A DNA stretch of 64,000 nt from Roseivivax halotolerans. GTDB lineage: Bacteria > Pseudomonadota > Alphaproteobacteria > Rhodobacterales > Rhodobacteraceae. A program made the translations under genes and the position numbers. The DNA lies in assembly GCF_900115815.1 (NCBI RefSeq), contig NZ_FOXV01000003.1, forward strand, positions 310,001-374,000, in the 5' to 3' direction. Position 1 is the first letter of the stretch. Each line of letters starts with the position of its first letter. Below are positions 1 to 8,692 of this stretch, in pieces. The notes below the pieces were generated by a model. It saw nothing but the letters and a program-made list of their open reading frames with translations, did not search any database and had not been told where the DNA came from.

Positions 1-1
1 C

Positions 2-1123
2 TACAAGTGTTTTTCCTCGCAGGAGGAAATCGAGGCGTTCCGCGAGACCGCCCGCGCCGAGGGCCGCTCGACGCTCTTCGTCTCACCCTGGCGCGATGCC
101 GATCCGTCCACGCATCCCGAAGACGCGCCTTACGTGATCCGTCTCAAGACCTCGCTCGACGGTGAAACGGTGATCCGAGACGAGGTGCAGGGCGATGTCC
201 GGATCGGAAACGATCAGCTCGACGACATGATCCTGCTGCGCTCGGACGGCTCGCCAGTCTACATGCTGGCCGTGGTCGTGGACGATCACGATATGGGCGT
301 GACCCACGTGATCCGGGGCGACGATCATCTGAACAATGCCGCGCGGCAGATGGGGATCTACACCGCAATGGGCTGGGATGTGCCCGTCTACGCGCATATC
401 CCGCTCATCCACGGGCCGGACGGCAAGAAATTGTCGAAACGGCACGGCGCGGTCGGGCTCGAGGAATACCAGGTGATGGGCTACCCCGCGCAGGGGATGC
501 GGAATTACCTCGCCCGGCTCGGATGGAGCCATGGAGACGACGAGGTCTTCTCCGATGCCGAGGCGCTCGAATGGTTCGACATCACCGGAATCGGAAAATC
601 GCCGGCGCGGCTCGATTTCAAGAAATTGGAAAGCATTTGCGGTCATCACATCGCCCGGATGGAGGATGCTGCACTGCTGCAAGAAATCGATGCTTTTCTG
701 GATGCCGCCGGGCGCCCCGCCCTGACCGAAGGGCAGCGCGTGCTCTTGTCGGAGGGCATGTACTGCCTGAAAGATCGCGCCAAGACACTCCCTGAACTCC
801 TTGAGAAGGGGCAATTTATTTTCGCGGAACGCCCGATTGTCCCGGACGAGAAAGCGGCGAAGGCACTGGACGATGTATCCCAAGGTATACTGTCAGAATT
901 GACGCCGCAGCTGCGAAATGCTAATTGGTCGCGCGACAATCTGGAGGTTGTTCTCAACGCCTCGGCGGAAGCGCACGGAATTAAATTCGGCAAACTTGCG
1001 GGACCGCTCCGCGCCGCACTCGCAGGGCGCGCCGTCACGCCAAGTGTGTTCGACATGATGCTCGTTTTGGGACGCGATGAAACTATCGCGCGGCTGGACG
1101 ACGCAGCAGGCCGAACGGACTGA
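2..1123 (+). CDS. gltX: Glutamate--tRNA ligase, C-terminal part (5' end outside window)
   Basis: Class I aminoacyl-tRNA synthetase that charges tRNA(Glu) with glutamate in the cytoplasm. The frame is open from base 2, so the gene enters from the left; 373 residues are visible and the N-terminal HIGH-motif part is missing. The visible part holds the end of the catalytic domain, including the KMSKS-type loop read as KKLSKRHG at about 425-448, followed by the helical anticodon-binding domain with the typical run [10 protein letters not shown]. It stops at TGA 1121-1123, 91 bp before gltA. Many Rhodobacterales carry two gltX copies, so whether this one discriminates against tRNA(Gln) cannot be told from the fragment. 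Confidence 0.95.
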   Translation, partial: YKCFSSQEEIEAFRETARAEGRSTLFVSPWRDADPSTHPEDAPYVIRLKTSLDGETVIRDEVQGDVRIGNDQLDDMILLRSDGSPVYMLAVVVDDHDMGVTHVIRGDDHLNNAARQMGIYTAMGWDVPVYAHIPLIHGPDGKKLSKRHGAVGLEEYQVMGYPAQGMRNYLARLGWSHGDDEVFSDAEALEWFDITGIGKSPARLDFKKLESICGHHIARMEDAALLQEIDAFLDAAGRPALTEGQRVLLSEGMYCLKDRAKTLPELLEKGQFIFAERPIVPDEKAAKALDDVSQGILSELTPQLRNANWSRDNLEVVLNASAEAHGIKFGKLAGPLRAALAGRAVTPSVFDMMLVLGRDETIARLDDAAGRTD

Positions 1124-1214
1124 GACACGGTCGCCAGACCGACCTCGTCCCGGCCAAACGACATTCGCGCGCCGCGCCCGCGGCGTGACAGGGATAGCTT
1201 GAAGGGACGACGCC

Positions 1215-2510
1215 ATGGCTGAAAGCACGAAAAACGCAACGCTCTCCATCGACGGAAAATCGTGGGATCTGCCGATCTATTCGCCCACGGCCGGACCTGA
1301 CGTGATCGACATCCGCAAGCTCTATTCGGATGCCGGTGTCTTCACATACGATCCGGGCTTCACGTCGACGGCGAGCTGCGACTCGACGATCACGTTCATC
1401 GACGGGGCCAAGGGCGAGCTGCTGCACCGCGGCTACCCGATCGATCAGCTCGCCGGCAAATCGCACTATCTTGAGGTTTGCTACCTGCTTCTCTACGGAG
1501 AGCTCCCCTCCGCAGAGCAACTCGAGATCTTCGAGAGCACGATCACCCGGCACACGATGCTGCACGAGCAGATGGTCAACTTCTTCCGTGGCTTCCGCCG
1601 GGACGCGCATCCGATGGCAGTCATGGTCGGTGTCGTCGGCGCGATGTCGGCCTTCTATCATGACAGCACCGACATCTCGGATCCCTACCAGCGCGAGGTC
1701 GCCTCGCACCGCCTGATCGCCAAGATGCCGACGATCGCGGCCTGGGCCTACAAGTATTCCGTGGGACAGCCCTTCGTCTATCCGCGCAACGATCTGTCCT
1801 ACGCGGCGAACTTCCTGCACATGTGCTTTGCCGTGCCGGCAGAGGAATACGTGGTCGATCCGATCCTCGCCCGTGCGATGGACCGCATCTTCACACTGCA
1901 TGCGGATCACGAGCAGAACGCGTCCACGTCGACAGTGCGGCTCGCCTCCTCCTCGGGCGCGAACCCCTTCGCCTGCGTCGCGGCGGGGATCGCCTGCCTG
2001 TGGGGTCCGGCACATGGCGGCGCGAACCAGGCCTGCCTCGAGATGCTGAAAGAGATCGGCACCCCGGACCAGATCCCTGAATATATCGCGCGCGCGAAGG
2101 ACAAGAACGATCCGTTCCGCCTCATGGGCTTCGGTCACCGCGTCTACAAGAACTTCGACCCCCGCGCGACGGTGATGAAACAATCGGCCGACGAGGTGCT
2201 CGATCTCCTTGGCGTCGAGAACAACCCGATCCTCGCCACCGCGAAAGAGCTCGAGAAGCAGGCGCTCGCCGATCCCTACTTCACCGAGAAGAAGCTCTTC
2301 CCGAACGTGGACTTCTATTCGGGCATCATTCTCGAGGCGATGGGCTTCCCCACCTCGATGTTCACGCCGATCTTCGCGCTCTCGCGCACGGTTGGCTGGG
2401 TCAGCCAGTGGAAAGAGATGCTGAACGATCCGCAGAACAAGATCGGCCGTCCGCGCCAGCTCTATCTCGGCAACACCCAGCGCGACTACGTGGACATCGA
2501 AAACCGCTGA
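1215..2510 (+). CDS. gltA: Citrate synthase (type II, hexameric class)
   Basis: Condenses oxaloacetate and acetyl-CoA to citrate, the entry step of the TCA cycle. The 431-residue product has the usual length of the Gram-negative hexameric form. The active-site stretches are present: [12 protein letters not shown] and GFGHRVYK supply the catalytic histidines, and the C-terminal part RPRQLYLG binds substrate. The chosen ATG is preceded by a purine-rich stretch (AAGGGACGACGCC). It stands alone, following gltX, and is closed by a hairpin terminator at 2534-2562. Confidence 0.97.
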   Translation: MAESTKNATLSIDGKSWDLPIYSPTAGPDVIDIRKLYSDAGVFTYDPGFTSTASCDSTITFIDGAKGELLHRGYPIDQLAGKSHYLEVCYLLLYGELPSAEQLEIFESTITRHTMLHEQMVNFFRGFRRDAHPMAVMVGVVGAMSAFYHDSTDISDPYQREVASHRLIAKMPTIAAWAYKYSVGQPFVYPRNDLSYAANFLHMCFAVPAEEYVVDPILARAMDRIFTLHADHEQNASTSTVRLASSSGANPFACVAAGIACLWGPAHGGANQACLEMLKEIGTPDQIPEYIARAKDKNDPFRLMGFGHRVYKNFDPRATVMKQSADEVLDLLGVENNPILATAKELEKQALADPYFTEKKLFPNVDFYSGIILEAMGFPTSMFTPIFALSRTVGWVSQWKEMLNDPQNKIGRPRQLYLGNTQRDYVDIENR

Positions 2511-2533
2511 ACCGTATCGCACACGACATCGTG

Positions 2534-2562
2534 CGGCCGTCCGAAAAACCGGGCGGCCGTTT
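2534..2562 (+). terminator. Rho-independent-type terminator after gltA
   Basis: Ten-base-pair stem (2534-2543 with 2550-2559, one G-T wobble) around an AAAAAC loop, followed by a short TTT. It lies 24 bp after the gltA stop codon. Confidence 0.7.
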
Positions 2563-2623
2563 CGATTCGCCCGTCCCGTGGACTTGGTAAGCCCGACCGC
2601 GACAATCCCGAGACATCCTCAAA

Positions 2624-2648
2624 CATTGTCACCAAGCCAAAGACAATG
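2624..2648. promoter_or_regulatory. Perfect inverted repeat CATTGTC-N11-GACAATG, possible operator
   Basis: Two exact 7-bp arms (2624-2630 and 2642-2648) are separated by 11 bp in the 258-bp gap between gltA and the acidic protein gene, about 120 bp before the latter's start. The geometry suits a dimeric regulator site. The regulator is unknown, and no regulator gene lies next to it. Confidence 0.45.
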
Positions 2649-2768
2649 GAGCGGCCAAGCCCCTGAAAAAAGGCGTTAATCTGGCGTTTTACCACCTTTT
2701 TCTTGCCACATATCCCAAGCTTGAGGCCATGTCTGGCGAGGCTTTCCTCAACCGCTGGAGTAACGAAT

Positions 2769-4904
2769 ATGGCAACTGGTGAAACTGTTATCGTGACGCT
2801 CGGATGCGATCCGACCATTGACCTCGAAGTGGTCGAGGACGGCAACAAGCTCGTCGTGCGTCTCATCAATCCGTCCGCCGATGTCGATATCGACGGGCTG
2901 TTCCTGAACCTTCAGAACGACGCGCTCGCCGATCAGATCGATATATGGCCGCGTGAAAACTCGGTACCGATCACCGGCTTCGACACTCAGGCCAACAGCG
3001 TCGACCATCTCGACAACGGCGCGACCGTCCAGGGCGACTACGATGTCGGCATCCAGTTCGGCAATGCGCCCGACAGCACCGCCGGCTACACCGAAGCGCC
3101 CGTGATGTTCACGATCGAGCCCAAGTTCGGCTCAGGCATCGACGCGATCACGCTCGCGGATCTCGACCTGACGAACGTCACCCTCGTCGTGAACAGCGAT
3201 ACGGGCAACGGCCAAGCGCTGGTCGGCAATCCCTCCGGCGATTTCGACGATGGCGCCACCACCACGGAAATCGTCGAGGAAGTGGCGGTCTCCGAGGACT
3301 TCAACCACATCCACCGCCCCGAAGACAGCGACGACATCGTGGGCAACGATGGCTGGTACATCTGGGACAACAAGGCGTGGACCGACGGCTGCCGGGACGG
3401 CAAGCTCGTTTTCGAGGAAGTCGCAGCGAATTCCGGCGTCACCATTTCCTTCGACGCCATGACCTGGAACGCGGCCTGCTTCGAGAATTCAGGCCATTCG
3501 AAGGACACGTTCGAGGTTCAGGTCAAGCTCGATGACGGCTCCTGGCAAACGCTCGATGTCTTCACCGTGAACGATAAGGGCACGGCGATGGTCGGCTCCG
3601 AGACGGGTCAGACCTTCGGCAACCACGGCAATACCCTGACCTACGAGGTCGACGGCGTCAGCGAAAGCGCGCAGCTTCGGCTCGTCTCCGACTTCACGGC
3701 GAGCAACGAATATGTCGGGATCGACAATGTCGAGATCGTCGCGAAGAACGAGGTTATCATCGACGGTGACGGCGATGATTGCGACGACGAAGACGTCGTG
3801 ATCGCCGAAGACGATTTCGACGGCCTCCGCTACGCCAGCCACGCCGAAAGCGTACAACATGCCGGTAAATGGTATGCCGAAGACGGCAAGCTCGTCGCCG
3901 ATGGCTGCAAGGACGGCAATCTCTGGTTCGATACGGTCGAGACGCCGAACGATACCACGATCTCCTTCGACGCCTCCACGCCGAACGCGCATTACTTCGA
4001 GAATAACGGCTGGATGGAAGACAGCCTCGAGGTCTGGGTTCTCAAGGACGGCCACGAATGGGTTCTGCTCGACACGTTCCATGTGAACGATGAGGGCACG
4101 GCCCTGGTCGGCGACAAGACCGGCCAGACGATCACCTCCGACAGCCAGACGATCAGCTATTCGGGCGGTGAACTCGAAGGCGCGAAGAGCATGCAGCTCG
4201 TGCTTGATGCGGATTTCTCGGCATCCAACGAGCAAGTCCACATCGACAACCTCGCCTTCACCGAGGAAGCGGAGTGCGACGACGACGGTGGCAAGGATGG
4301 CGAGGAAATCTGCGAGGATTTCAGCGGTCTGCAGGCCGGCGACGATCCCTTCGATGCGTTCGAGAACCTCAAGATCACCGCGACCAAGGCTGGCACGACG
4401 CAAGCCGACGATGCGATGATCTTCGACACCGAGAACCCGACCGGTTGGGACTACGACCTTGGCTTTGCCGATCAGGGCAATGCGATCATCATCTCCGAAG
4501 ATGGCGACGCGCATGATCCGGACGACAACGCCCACGGCGGCACGATCTCGTTCGAGTTCACCAGACCGTCCGAGGTCAAGAGCCTCAGCATCCTCGATGT
4601 CGAGGAGCATGGCGGCACGATCGATCTCTTCGACGCGGACGGTAACGTTCTGAACTCGCTTGAAATCCCCGCGGGCCGCGACAACTCGCAACAAACGCTC
4701 GAGATCAACACCCAAGGCGTGAGCTACATGGACGTGAACCTCGTCGGCTCCGGTGCGGTGGATGATCTCTGCTACATTCCGGAGGATGATTGCGAAGGCG
4801 ACCAATACGACATTCTCTTCAAGGACGAAGAGGACGAGGACGCCGATCCTTACGCGGATGCCGAGGACGAGAGCGAGGACGAGGACGCGTACGAATACGC
4901 ATAA
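2769..4904 (+). CDS. Large acidic protein with two repeated beta-rich domains, function unknown
   Basis: Not assigned to a named family. The start ATG at 2769 is preferred over an in-frame ATG at 2703 because GGAG lies just upstream of it. The product has 711 residues, is very rich in Asp and Glu, and has no recognisable N-terminal signal peptide. An N-terminal domain (about 1-170) is followed by two related units (about 176-328 and 347-500). Both units share DGC[RK]DG, FEN, a VND[KE]GTA[ML]VG run with TGQT, and SN[E]..[VH]IDN. A third domain (about 510-690) contains GGTISFEF and a GSGAVDD stretch, and the tail is a run of Asp/Glu ending in EYA. The acidity and repeats suggest a calcium-binding exoprotein, perhaps leaving by a type I system through its C-terminus; this is inference. 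It is monocistronic, between terminators at 2534 and 4927. Confidence 0.6.
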   Translation: MATGETVIVTLGCDPTIDLEVVEDGNKLVVRLINPSADVDIDGLFLNLQNDALADQIDIWPRENSVPITGFDTQANSVDHLDNGATVQGDYDVGIQFGNAPDSTAGYTEAPVMFTIEPKFGSGIDAITLADLDLTNVTLVVNSDTGNGQALVGNPSGDFDDGATTTEIVEEVAVSEDFNHIHRPEDSDDIVGNDGWYIWDNKAWTDGCRDGKLVFEEVAANSGVTISFDAMTWNAACFENSGHSKDTFEVQVKLDDGSWQTLDVFTVNDKGTAMVGSETGQTFGNHGNTLTYEVDGVSESAQLRLVSDFTASNEYVGIDNVEIVAKNEVIIDGDGDDCDDEDVVIAEDDFDGLRYASHAESVQHAGKWYAEDGKLVADGCKDGNLWFDTVETPNDTTISFDASTPNAHYFENNGWMEDSLEVWVLKDGHEWVLLDTFHVNDEGTALVGDKTGQTITSDSQTISYSGGELEGAKSMQLVLDADFSASNEQVHIDNLAFTEEAECDDDGGKDGEEICEDFSGLQAGDDPFDAFENLKITATKAGTTQADDAMIFDTENPTGWDYDLGFADQGNAIIISEDGDAHDPDDNAHGGTISFEFTRPSEVKSLSILDVEEHGGTIDLFDADGNVLNSLEIPAGRDNSQQTLEINTQGVSYMDVNLVGSGAVDDLCYIPEDDCEGDQYDILFKDEEDEDADPYADAEDESEDEDAYEYA

Positions 4905-4926
4905 TCCAAACTCCTGCCCAAGACAG

Positions 4927-4961
4927 CGCGCCCGGGGCTCCTGCTCCGGGCGCGATCGTTT
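4927..4961 (+). terminator. Hairpin terminator after the acidic protein gene
   Basis: Nine-base-pair perfect GC stem (4927-4935 with 4946-4954) followed by ATCGTTT, 22 bp after the stop codon of the 711-residue protein gene. Confidence 0.65.
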
Positions 4962-4980
4962 CGGCGAACCAGAAGCGCCG

Positions 4981-4995
4981 TTAACCCATTGTTAA
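4981..4995 (+). promoter_or_regulatory. CtrA-box-like motif TTAA-N7-TTAA
   Basis: TTAACCCATTGTTAA exactly fits the CtrA recognition pattern TTAA-N7-TTAA (also TTAAC-N5-GTTAA). It lies 68 bp before the start of the small gene at 5063. CtrA is the master response regulator of the phosphorelay whose phosphotransferase ChpT is encoded in this window. Confidence 0.5.
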
Positions 4996-5062
4996 GATTA
5001 CAATCCGCTTAACCATCACATTCTGTTATTCCGCGCTCGGGGCAGTCAGTGGAGTTTGCGGA

Positions 5063-5314
5063 ATGGAACAGCTGGTTTTCCTTGCCTTCGGCCTCATGGC
5101 ATTGCCCGAAGACGACAAGCGGGCGCATTTCCTCGCCGGACGGGCGATCACGGAAATCGGACAGGCGGACGGTCTGGATCCATTGGAAGCGTGCGGCGTG
5201 ACGCTGCTGGCCGGTGTCGCCAAGGAGATGGCCGATATCCGCGGACCGGGAGACGCCTCGCTCCGCGACGGGCTCGCGACCGTCGCGGGATGCGGCATCA
5301 CCTATCGGTTCTGA
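5063..5314 (+). CDS. Small YfiM-like (DUF2279-type) protein
   Basis: An 83-residue product with the pattern DKRAHFLAG near residues 18-26, a central LLAGVAKEMAD, and a C-terminal Asp followed by a Gly-containing hydrophobic stretch. This matches the DK..HF..G / AG..KE..D signature of YfiM-like envelope-associated proteins, which have no established biochemical role. A hydrophobic N-terminus could be a short signal or membrane segment. GGAG at 5051-5054 gives a good ribosome site 8 bp before the ATG. A CtrA-box-like motif lies upstream and a terminator just after the stop, so it appears to be a single-gene transcript. Assignment is by motif pattern only. Confidence 0.55.
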   Translation: MEQLVFLAFGLMALPEDDKRAHFLAGRAITEIGQADGLDPLEACGVTLLAGVAKEMADIRGPGDASLRDGLATVAGCGITYRF

Positions 5315-5318
5315 GCGA

Positions 5319-6095
5319 TCAGCGCCCCTCGAAGGCAGCGGGGCGCTTTTCGAGGAAGGCGAGCACACCCTCTTTGAAGTCGCGGGTCTGGCCGCATTCA
5401 CCCTGCAGCTTCGCCTCGAGCGCGAGCTGTTCCTCGAGATCGTTCTCGAAGCTCGCATGCATGGCCTGTTTGACCTTCTGAAACGCCGCGGTCGGCCCCT
5501 TGGCGAGATGCGCCGCCCGCGCGCGCCAATGCGCGTCGAACTCATCATCCGCGACCGCTTCCCAGATCATGCCCCATTGGTCAGCCTGCCGCGCGGATAT
5601 CTTCTCAGCGAAAAGCGCCGCGCCCATCGCCTTGGCGAGCCCCATCTGCCGCGGCAGTGCCCAGGTGCCGCCCGCATCGGGGATGAGCCCGATCCGCGTG
5701 AAGGCCTGGCTGAAGAAGGCGCTTTCGGTGGCGATGACCACATCGGCAACGAGCGCAAGATTGGCCCCTGCCCCCGCTGCCGCCCCGTTGACCGCCGAGA
5801 TCGTCGGGACCGGGCTGTCCACGATCGCACGTAGCATCGGCACGTATTCGTCGCGAAGCGTGCGTTCGAGATCGAGATTGGCGGCATTGGACCGATCTCC
5901 AAGATCCTGACCCGAACAGAAGGCCCGGCCCGTGCCGGTCAGGACGACGCAGCGCGACTCCTCTCCGCCGCGCTTGACGGCGTGGGTGATCTCGGCGCGC
6001 ATCTGGGTGTTGAGCGCGTTCATCACGTCGGGACGGTTCATGGTGACGACAGCCACCCCGTCTGCGACCTCGTAGGAAAGCGTTTCGTATTGCAT
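5319..6095 (-). CDS. paaG: Enoyl-CoA hydratase/isomerase, PaaG-like
   Basis: Crotonase-fold enzyme of 258 residues. It resembles the ring-1,2-epoxyphenylacetyl-CoA isomerase PaaG, which makes the oxepin-CoA in phenylacetate breakdown, but other enoyl-CoA hydratase roles are possible since no other paa gene is in the window. Visible features: the oxyanion-hole stretches SGQDLGD and NGAAAGAGANLAL, and IGLIPDAGGTW, where the Asp takes the place of the second hydratase Glu, as in PaaG-type isomerases. The ATG at 6095 is chosen because AAGGAGG lies just upstream; a longer frame to 6167 lacks such a site. It follows ccmH on the same strand after an 83-bp gap. Confidence 0.8.
   Translation of the reverse strand: MQYETLSYEVADGVAVVTMNRPDVMNALNTQMRAEITHAVKRGGEESRCVVLTGTGRAFCSGQDLGDRSNAANLDLERTLRDEYVPMLRAIVDSPVPTISAVNGAAAGAGANLALVADVVIATESAFFSQAFTRIGLIPDAGGTWALPRQMGLAKAMGAALFAEKISARQADQWGMIWEAVADDEFDAHWRARAAHLAKGPTAAFQKVKQAMHASFENDLEEQLALEAKLQGECGQTRDFKEGVLAFLEKRPAAFEGR
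5321..5350 (+). terminator. Terminator lying inside the 3' end of the convergent paaG-like gene
   Basis: Eight-base-pair stem AGCGCCCC/GGGGCGCT (5321-5328 with 5340-5347) followed by TTTT. It begins 7 bp after the stop of the small gene and overlaps the last codons of the opposing gene that ends at 5319. Confidence 0.7.
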
Positions 6096-6178
6096 GGGCC
6101 CTGTCCTCCTTGTCGCGCGCATCAAACACGCGCCCGCGGGGAAAGGCAAAGCGCAACGCGGCGTCACGGAAGGGCGGA

Positions 6179-6658
6179 TCAGCGGCTGTCGCCGTCCAGA
6201 AGTTCACGGAGGCGGGCTTGCTCTGCGTCGCTCAGTCCCGCTTCTGCCTGCGCCTCGGCGCGAGAGCGGCCGCGCAAATAGCCGAGGCCAAGACCGAGGG
6301 CGATAAGCCCCATGAGCGGGCCCGCCCCCCAGAGGAGCCAGTTCCAGCCATCGGCCTGCGGGTTCAGGAGAACGAATTCGCCGTAGCGCTCCACGATGAA
6401 GTCGACGACTTCCTCGTCGGTATCGCCAGCTTCCAGCCGCTCGCGCACGAGCAGACGCAGATCCCGCGCGAGCGAGGCGTTGGATTCGTCGATGGATTCG
6501 TTGCGGCAAACGAGGCAGCGCAGACCTTCGGAGATCTCCCTCGCCCGCGCTTCGAGCGCCGGATCGTCGAGCACTTCATCGGGCTGCACTGCCGGCAGGG
6601 TCGATGTCAGAGACGCCGCGAAGACGGCCGCAAGGGTGAATGAGCGCGCGACCCTCAT
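6179..6658 (-). CDS. ccmH: Cytochrome c maturation protein CcmH (CcmH/CycL/NrfF domain)
   Basis: A 159-residue membrane-anchored periplasmic thiol protein of system I cytochrome c maturation, which helps keep the apocytochrome CXXCH cysteines reduced for heme ligation. There is an N-terminal signal/anchor (1-23), the signature LRCLVC with cysteines 48 and 51, then ER[YF]GEFVL and a C-terminal membrane segment around 104-127. Its ATGA start overlaps the stop of ccmF, so the two are translationally coupled. The family's CycH-like TPR domain is absent, so this is the short form. Confidence 0.93.
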   Translation of the reverse strand: MRVARSFTLAAVFAASLTSTLPAVQPDEVLDDPALEARAREISEGLRCLVCRNESIDESNASLARDLRLLVRERLEAGDTDEEVVDFIVERYGEFVLLNPQADGWNWLLWGAGPLMGLIALGLGLGYLRGRSRAEAQAEAGLSDAEQARLRELLDGDSR

Positions 6659-8619
6659 TCCGCCGGCACCGCAGACCGAGAGGTCTTCTTCGCCCCGGCG
6701 GCCACGCGGAAACGCCGGTCCGAGAGGCTGAGCGCGCCGCCGAGCGACATGATGAGGCAGCCCGCCCAGATCCAGTTTGCGAGGGGCTTGATATATGTCC
6801 GAACGACCCAGCCGCCGTCATCCTGACGGTCGCCGATCACAACGTAGACATCGCGCAGGAAGCGGTAGTCGATCGCAGCCTCGGTCGTGGGCATCCGCGC
6901 CACCGGGTAATTGCGCTTCTCGGGCGTCAGAACAGCCACCTCGCGCCCATCCTTGGCCAGCGTCACGTTCGCCATCGTGGAGACGTAGTTCGGCCCCTGA
7001 ACGCGATCCACGGCATTCAGCGTCAGCGTGAAGGCTCCGACATCGAAGGTCTCTCCGATCTGCGCCGTGCGGATGTCCTCCGACTCCCAGGCCGTCAGTC
7101 CGGCGACCCCAACGAAAAGGATGCCGAGCCCCGCATGTGCCACGCTCTTTCCCCAATCGGCGCGCGGCAGGCGGGCAAGCCGTTTGAGATCGCGCGACTG
7201 TCCGGTACGCGACCAGAGATCCACCACCGAGCCGCCGACGAGCCAGGCGCCGAGGAAGAGCCCGACCGGCCCCAGCAGCGAGCGTCCGGTTTGCATCGCC
7301 CAGGCCAGCCCCGCGATGGCGAAGGCCAGGAGCAGCACCGGCAGAAGGCTTCGCCCGATGCGACCCAGCTTGCCGCGCTTCCAGGAGATCATCGCGCCAA
7401 AGGGCAGGATCAGCCCGAGGATCAGCATGAAGGGCGTGAAGGCCGCGTTGAAGAACGGCGGGCCGACCGAGAGCTTCCGGTCGAACGCCATCTCCGCGAT
7501 GAGCGGCCAGATCGTGCCGACGAAGACGACGAGCGAGGAGACCGCCAGTAGGATGTTGTTGGCCACCAGCGCGGATTCCCGGCTGACCATCCCGAAGACG
7601 CCCTTGGCCTGCATCGCGCTCGCCCGCGCGGCGAAAAGCGTGAGCGCGCCGCCGGTGAAGGCGATGAGGATCATCAGGATGAAGACGCCGCGCTCGGGGT
7701 CGTTCGCGAATGCGTGGACCGAGGTGAGCACGCCCGAGCGCACGATGAACGTGCCGATCAGGGAGAATCCGAAGGCGAGGATCGCCAGAAGGATCGTCCA
7801 GGCTTTCAACGCCTCGCGCTTTTCGACCACGATCGCCGAATGCAGCAGCGCCGCTGCGAAAAGCCAGGGCATGAAGGACGCGTTCTCGACCGGATCCCAG
7901 AACCAGAAGCCGCCCCAGCCAAGCTCGTAATAGGCCCACCAGGAGCCCATGCCGATGCCGATGGTCAGGAAGATCCAGGCCGCGAGCGTCCAGGGTCGAA
8001 CCCAGCGGCCCCATGCGGCATCGACGCGCCCTTCAATGAGCGCGGCAACCGCGAAGGAGAAGCAGATCGATAGACCGACATAGCCGAGATAGAGAAATGG
8101 CGGATGGAAGGCGAGCCCGGGATCCTGCAAGAGCGGATTGAGATCCTGTCCGTCGAAAGGCGGCACGGCAAGGCGCGCAAAGGGGTTCGAGGTCCAGAGG
8201 ATGAAGGCATAGAACGCCACACCGATCGAGGCCTGCACCGCGAGGACACGGGCCTTCAGCGTCTCGGGCAGGTTGCCGCCGAACCAGCCGGCCATCGCCC
8301 CGAACAATGCCAGGATCAGCACCCAGAGCAGCATCGAACCCTCGTGGTTCCCCCAGGTACCGGAGATCTTGTAGAGCATCGGTTTGGCCGAATGCGAGTT
8401 CTGCATGACGAGGTTGAGCGAGAAATCCGACGTCACGAAGGCATGGACGAGCGCGCCGAAGGAGAAGGCCACCAGCAGGAATTGCGCCGTCGCCGCTGGC
8501 TCGCCCACGGCCATCCAGCCGCTCCACCGTTTGTGCGCGCCGACAAGCGGCACCACCGTTTGCACGAGCGCCACGAGGAACGCGAGGATCAGGGCGAAAT
8601 GGCCAAGCTCTGTAATCAT
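6655..8619 (-). CDS. ccmF: Heme lyase CcmF
   Basis: A 654-residue polytopic inner-membrane protein that attaches heme from holo-CcmE to apocytochromes c, together with CcmH. The tryptophan-rich WWD-type motif is visible as WAYYELGWGGFWFWDPVEN, with WGNHEGSMLLW upstream, both hallmarks of the family, and about 15 membrane helices. The length is normal. The gene is followed by ccmH with a 4-bp overlap and preceded by a terminator that separates it from the lysis genes. Confidence 0.96.
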   Translation of the reverse strand: MITELGHFALILAFLVALVQTVVPLVGAHKRWSGWMAVGEPAATAQFLLVAFSFGALVHAFVTSDFSLNLVMQNSHSAKPMLYKISGTWGNHEGSMLLWVLILALFGAMAGWFGGNLPETLKARVLAVQASIGVAFYAFILWTSNPFARLAVPPFDGQDLNPLLQDPGLAFHPPFLYLGYVGLSICFSFAVAALIEGRVDAAWGRWVRPWTLAAWIFLTIGIGMGSWWAYYELGWGGFWFWDPVENASFMPWLFAAALLHSAIVVEKREALKAWTILLAILAFGFSLIGTFIVRSGVLTSVHAFANDPERGVFILMILIAFTGGALTLFAARASAMQAKGVFGMVSRESALVANNILLAVSSLVVFVGTIWPLIAEMAFDRKLSVGPPFFNAAFTPFMLILGLILPFGAMISWKRGKLGRIGRSLLPVLLLAFAIAGLAWAMQTGRSLLGPVGLFLGAWLVGGSVVDLWSRTGQSRDLKRLARLPRADWGKSVAHAGLGILFVGVAGLTAWESEDIRTAQIGETFDVGAFTLTLNAVDRVQGPNYVSTMANVTLAKDGREVAVLTPEKRNYPVARMPTTEAAIDYRFLRDVYVVIGDRQDDGGWVVRTYIKPLANWIWAGCLIMSLGGALSLSDRRFRVAAGAKKTSRSAVPAE

Positions 8620-8636
8620 GCCCTGTTATAGGCACG

Positions 8637-8672
8637 AAAAATGGGGCGGGCCAATGGGGAGCAGCCCGCCCC
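8637..8672 (-). terminator. Rho-independent terminator after the holin gene
   Basis: Read on the minus strand: nine-base-pair GC stem (8664-8672 with 8643-8651) followed by ATTTTTC. It sits between the holin stop at 8693 and the ccmF start at 8619, so the lysis genes and ccmF are separate transcripts. Confidence 0.8.
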
Positions 8673-8692
8673 GGTTCAACTTGTCGCGCGTC

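Noticed and set aside
1083-2522. Long open frame (479 codons) on the strand opposite gltA
   Set aside because: It mirrors the codon pattern of gltA, has no ribosome site or family features, and is a common effect of high GC content.
3489-4805. Long open frame (438 codons) opposite the acidic protein gene
   Set aside because: An antisense shadow: its hydrophobic Val/Ile/Arg-rich product is what the complement of Asp/Glu codons gives. The plus-strand frame has the ribosome site and internal protein repeats.
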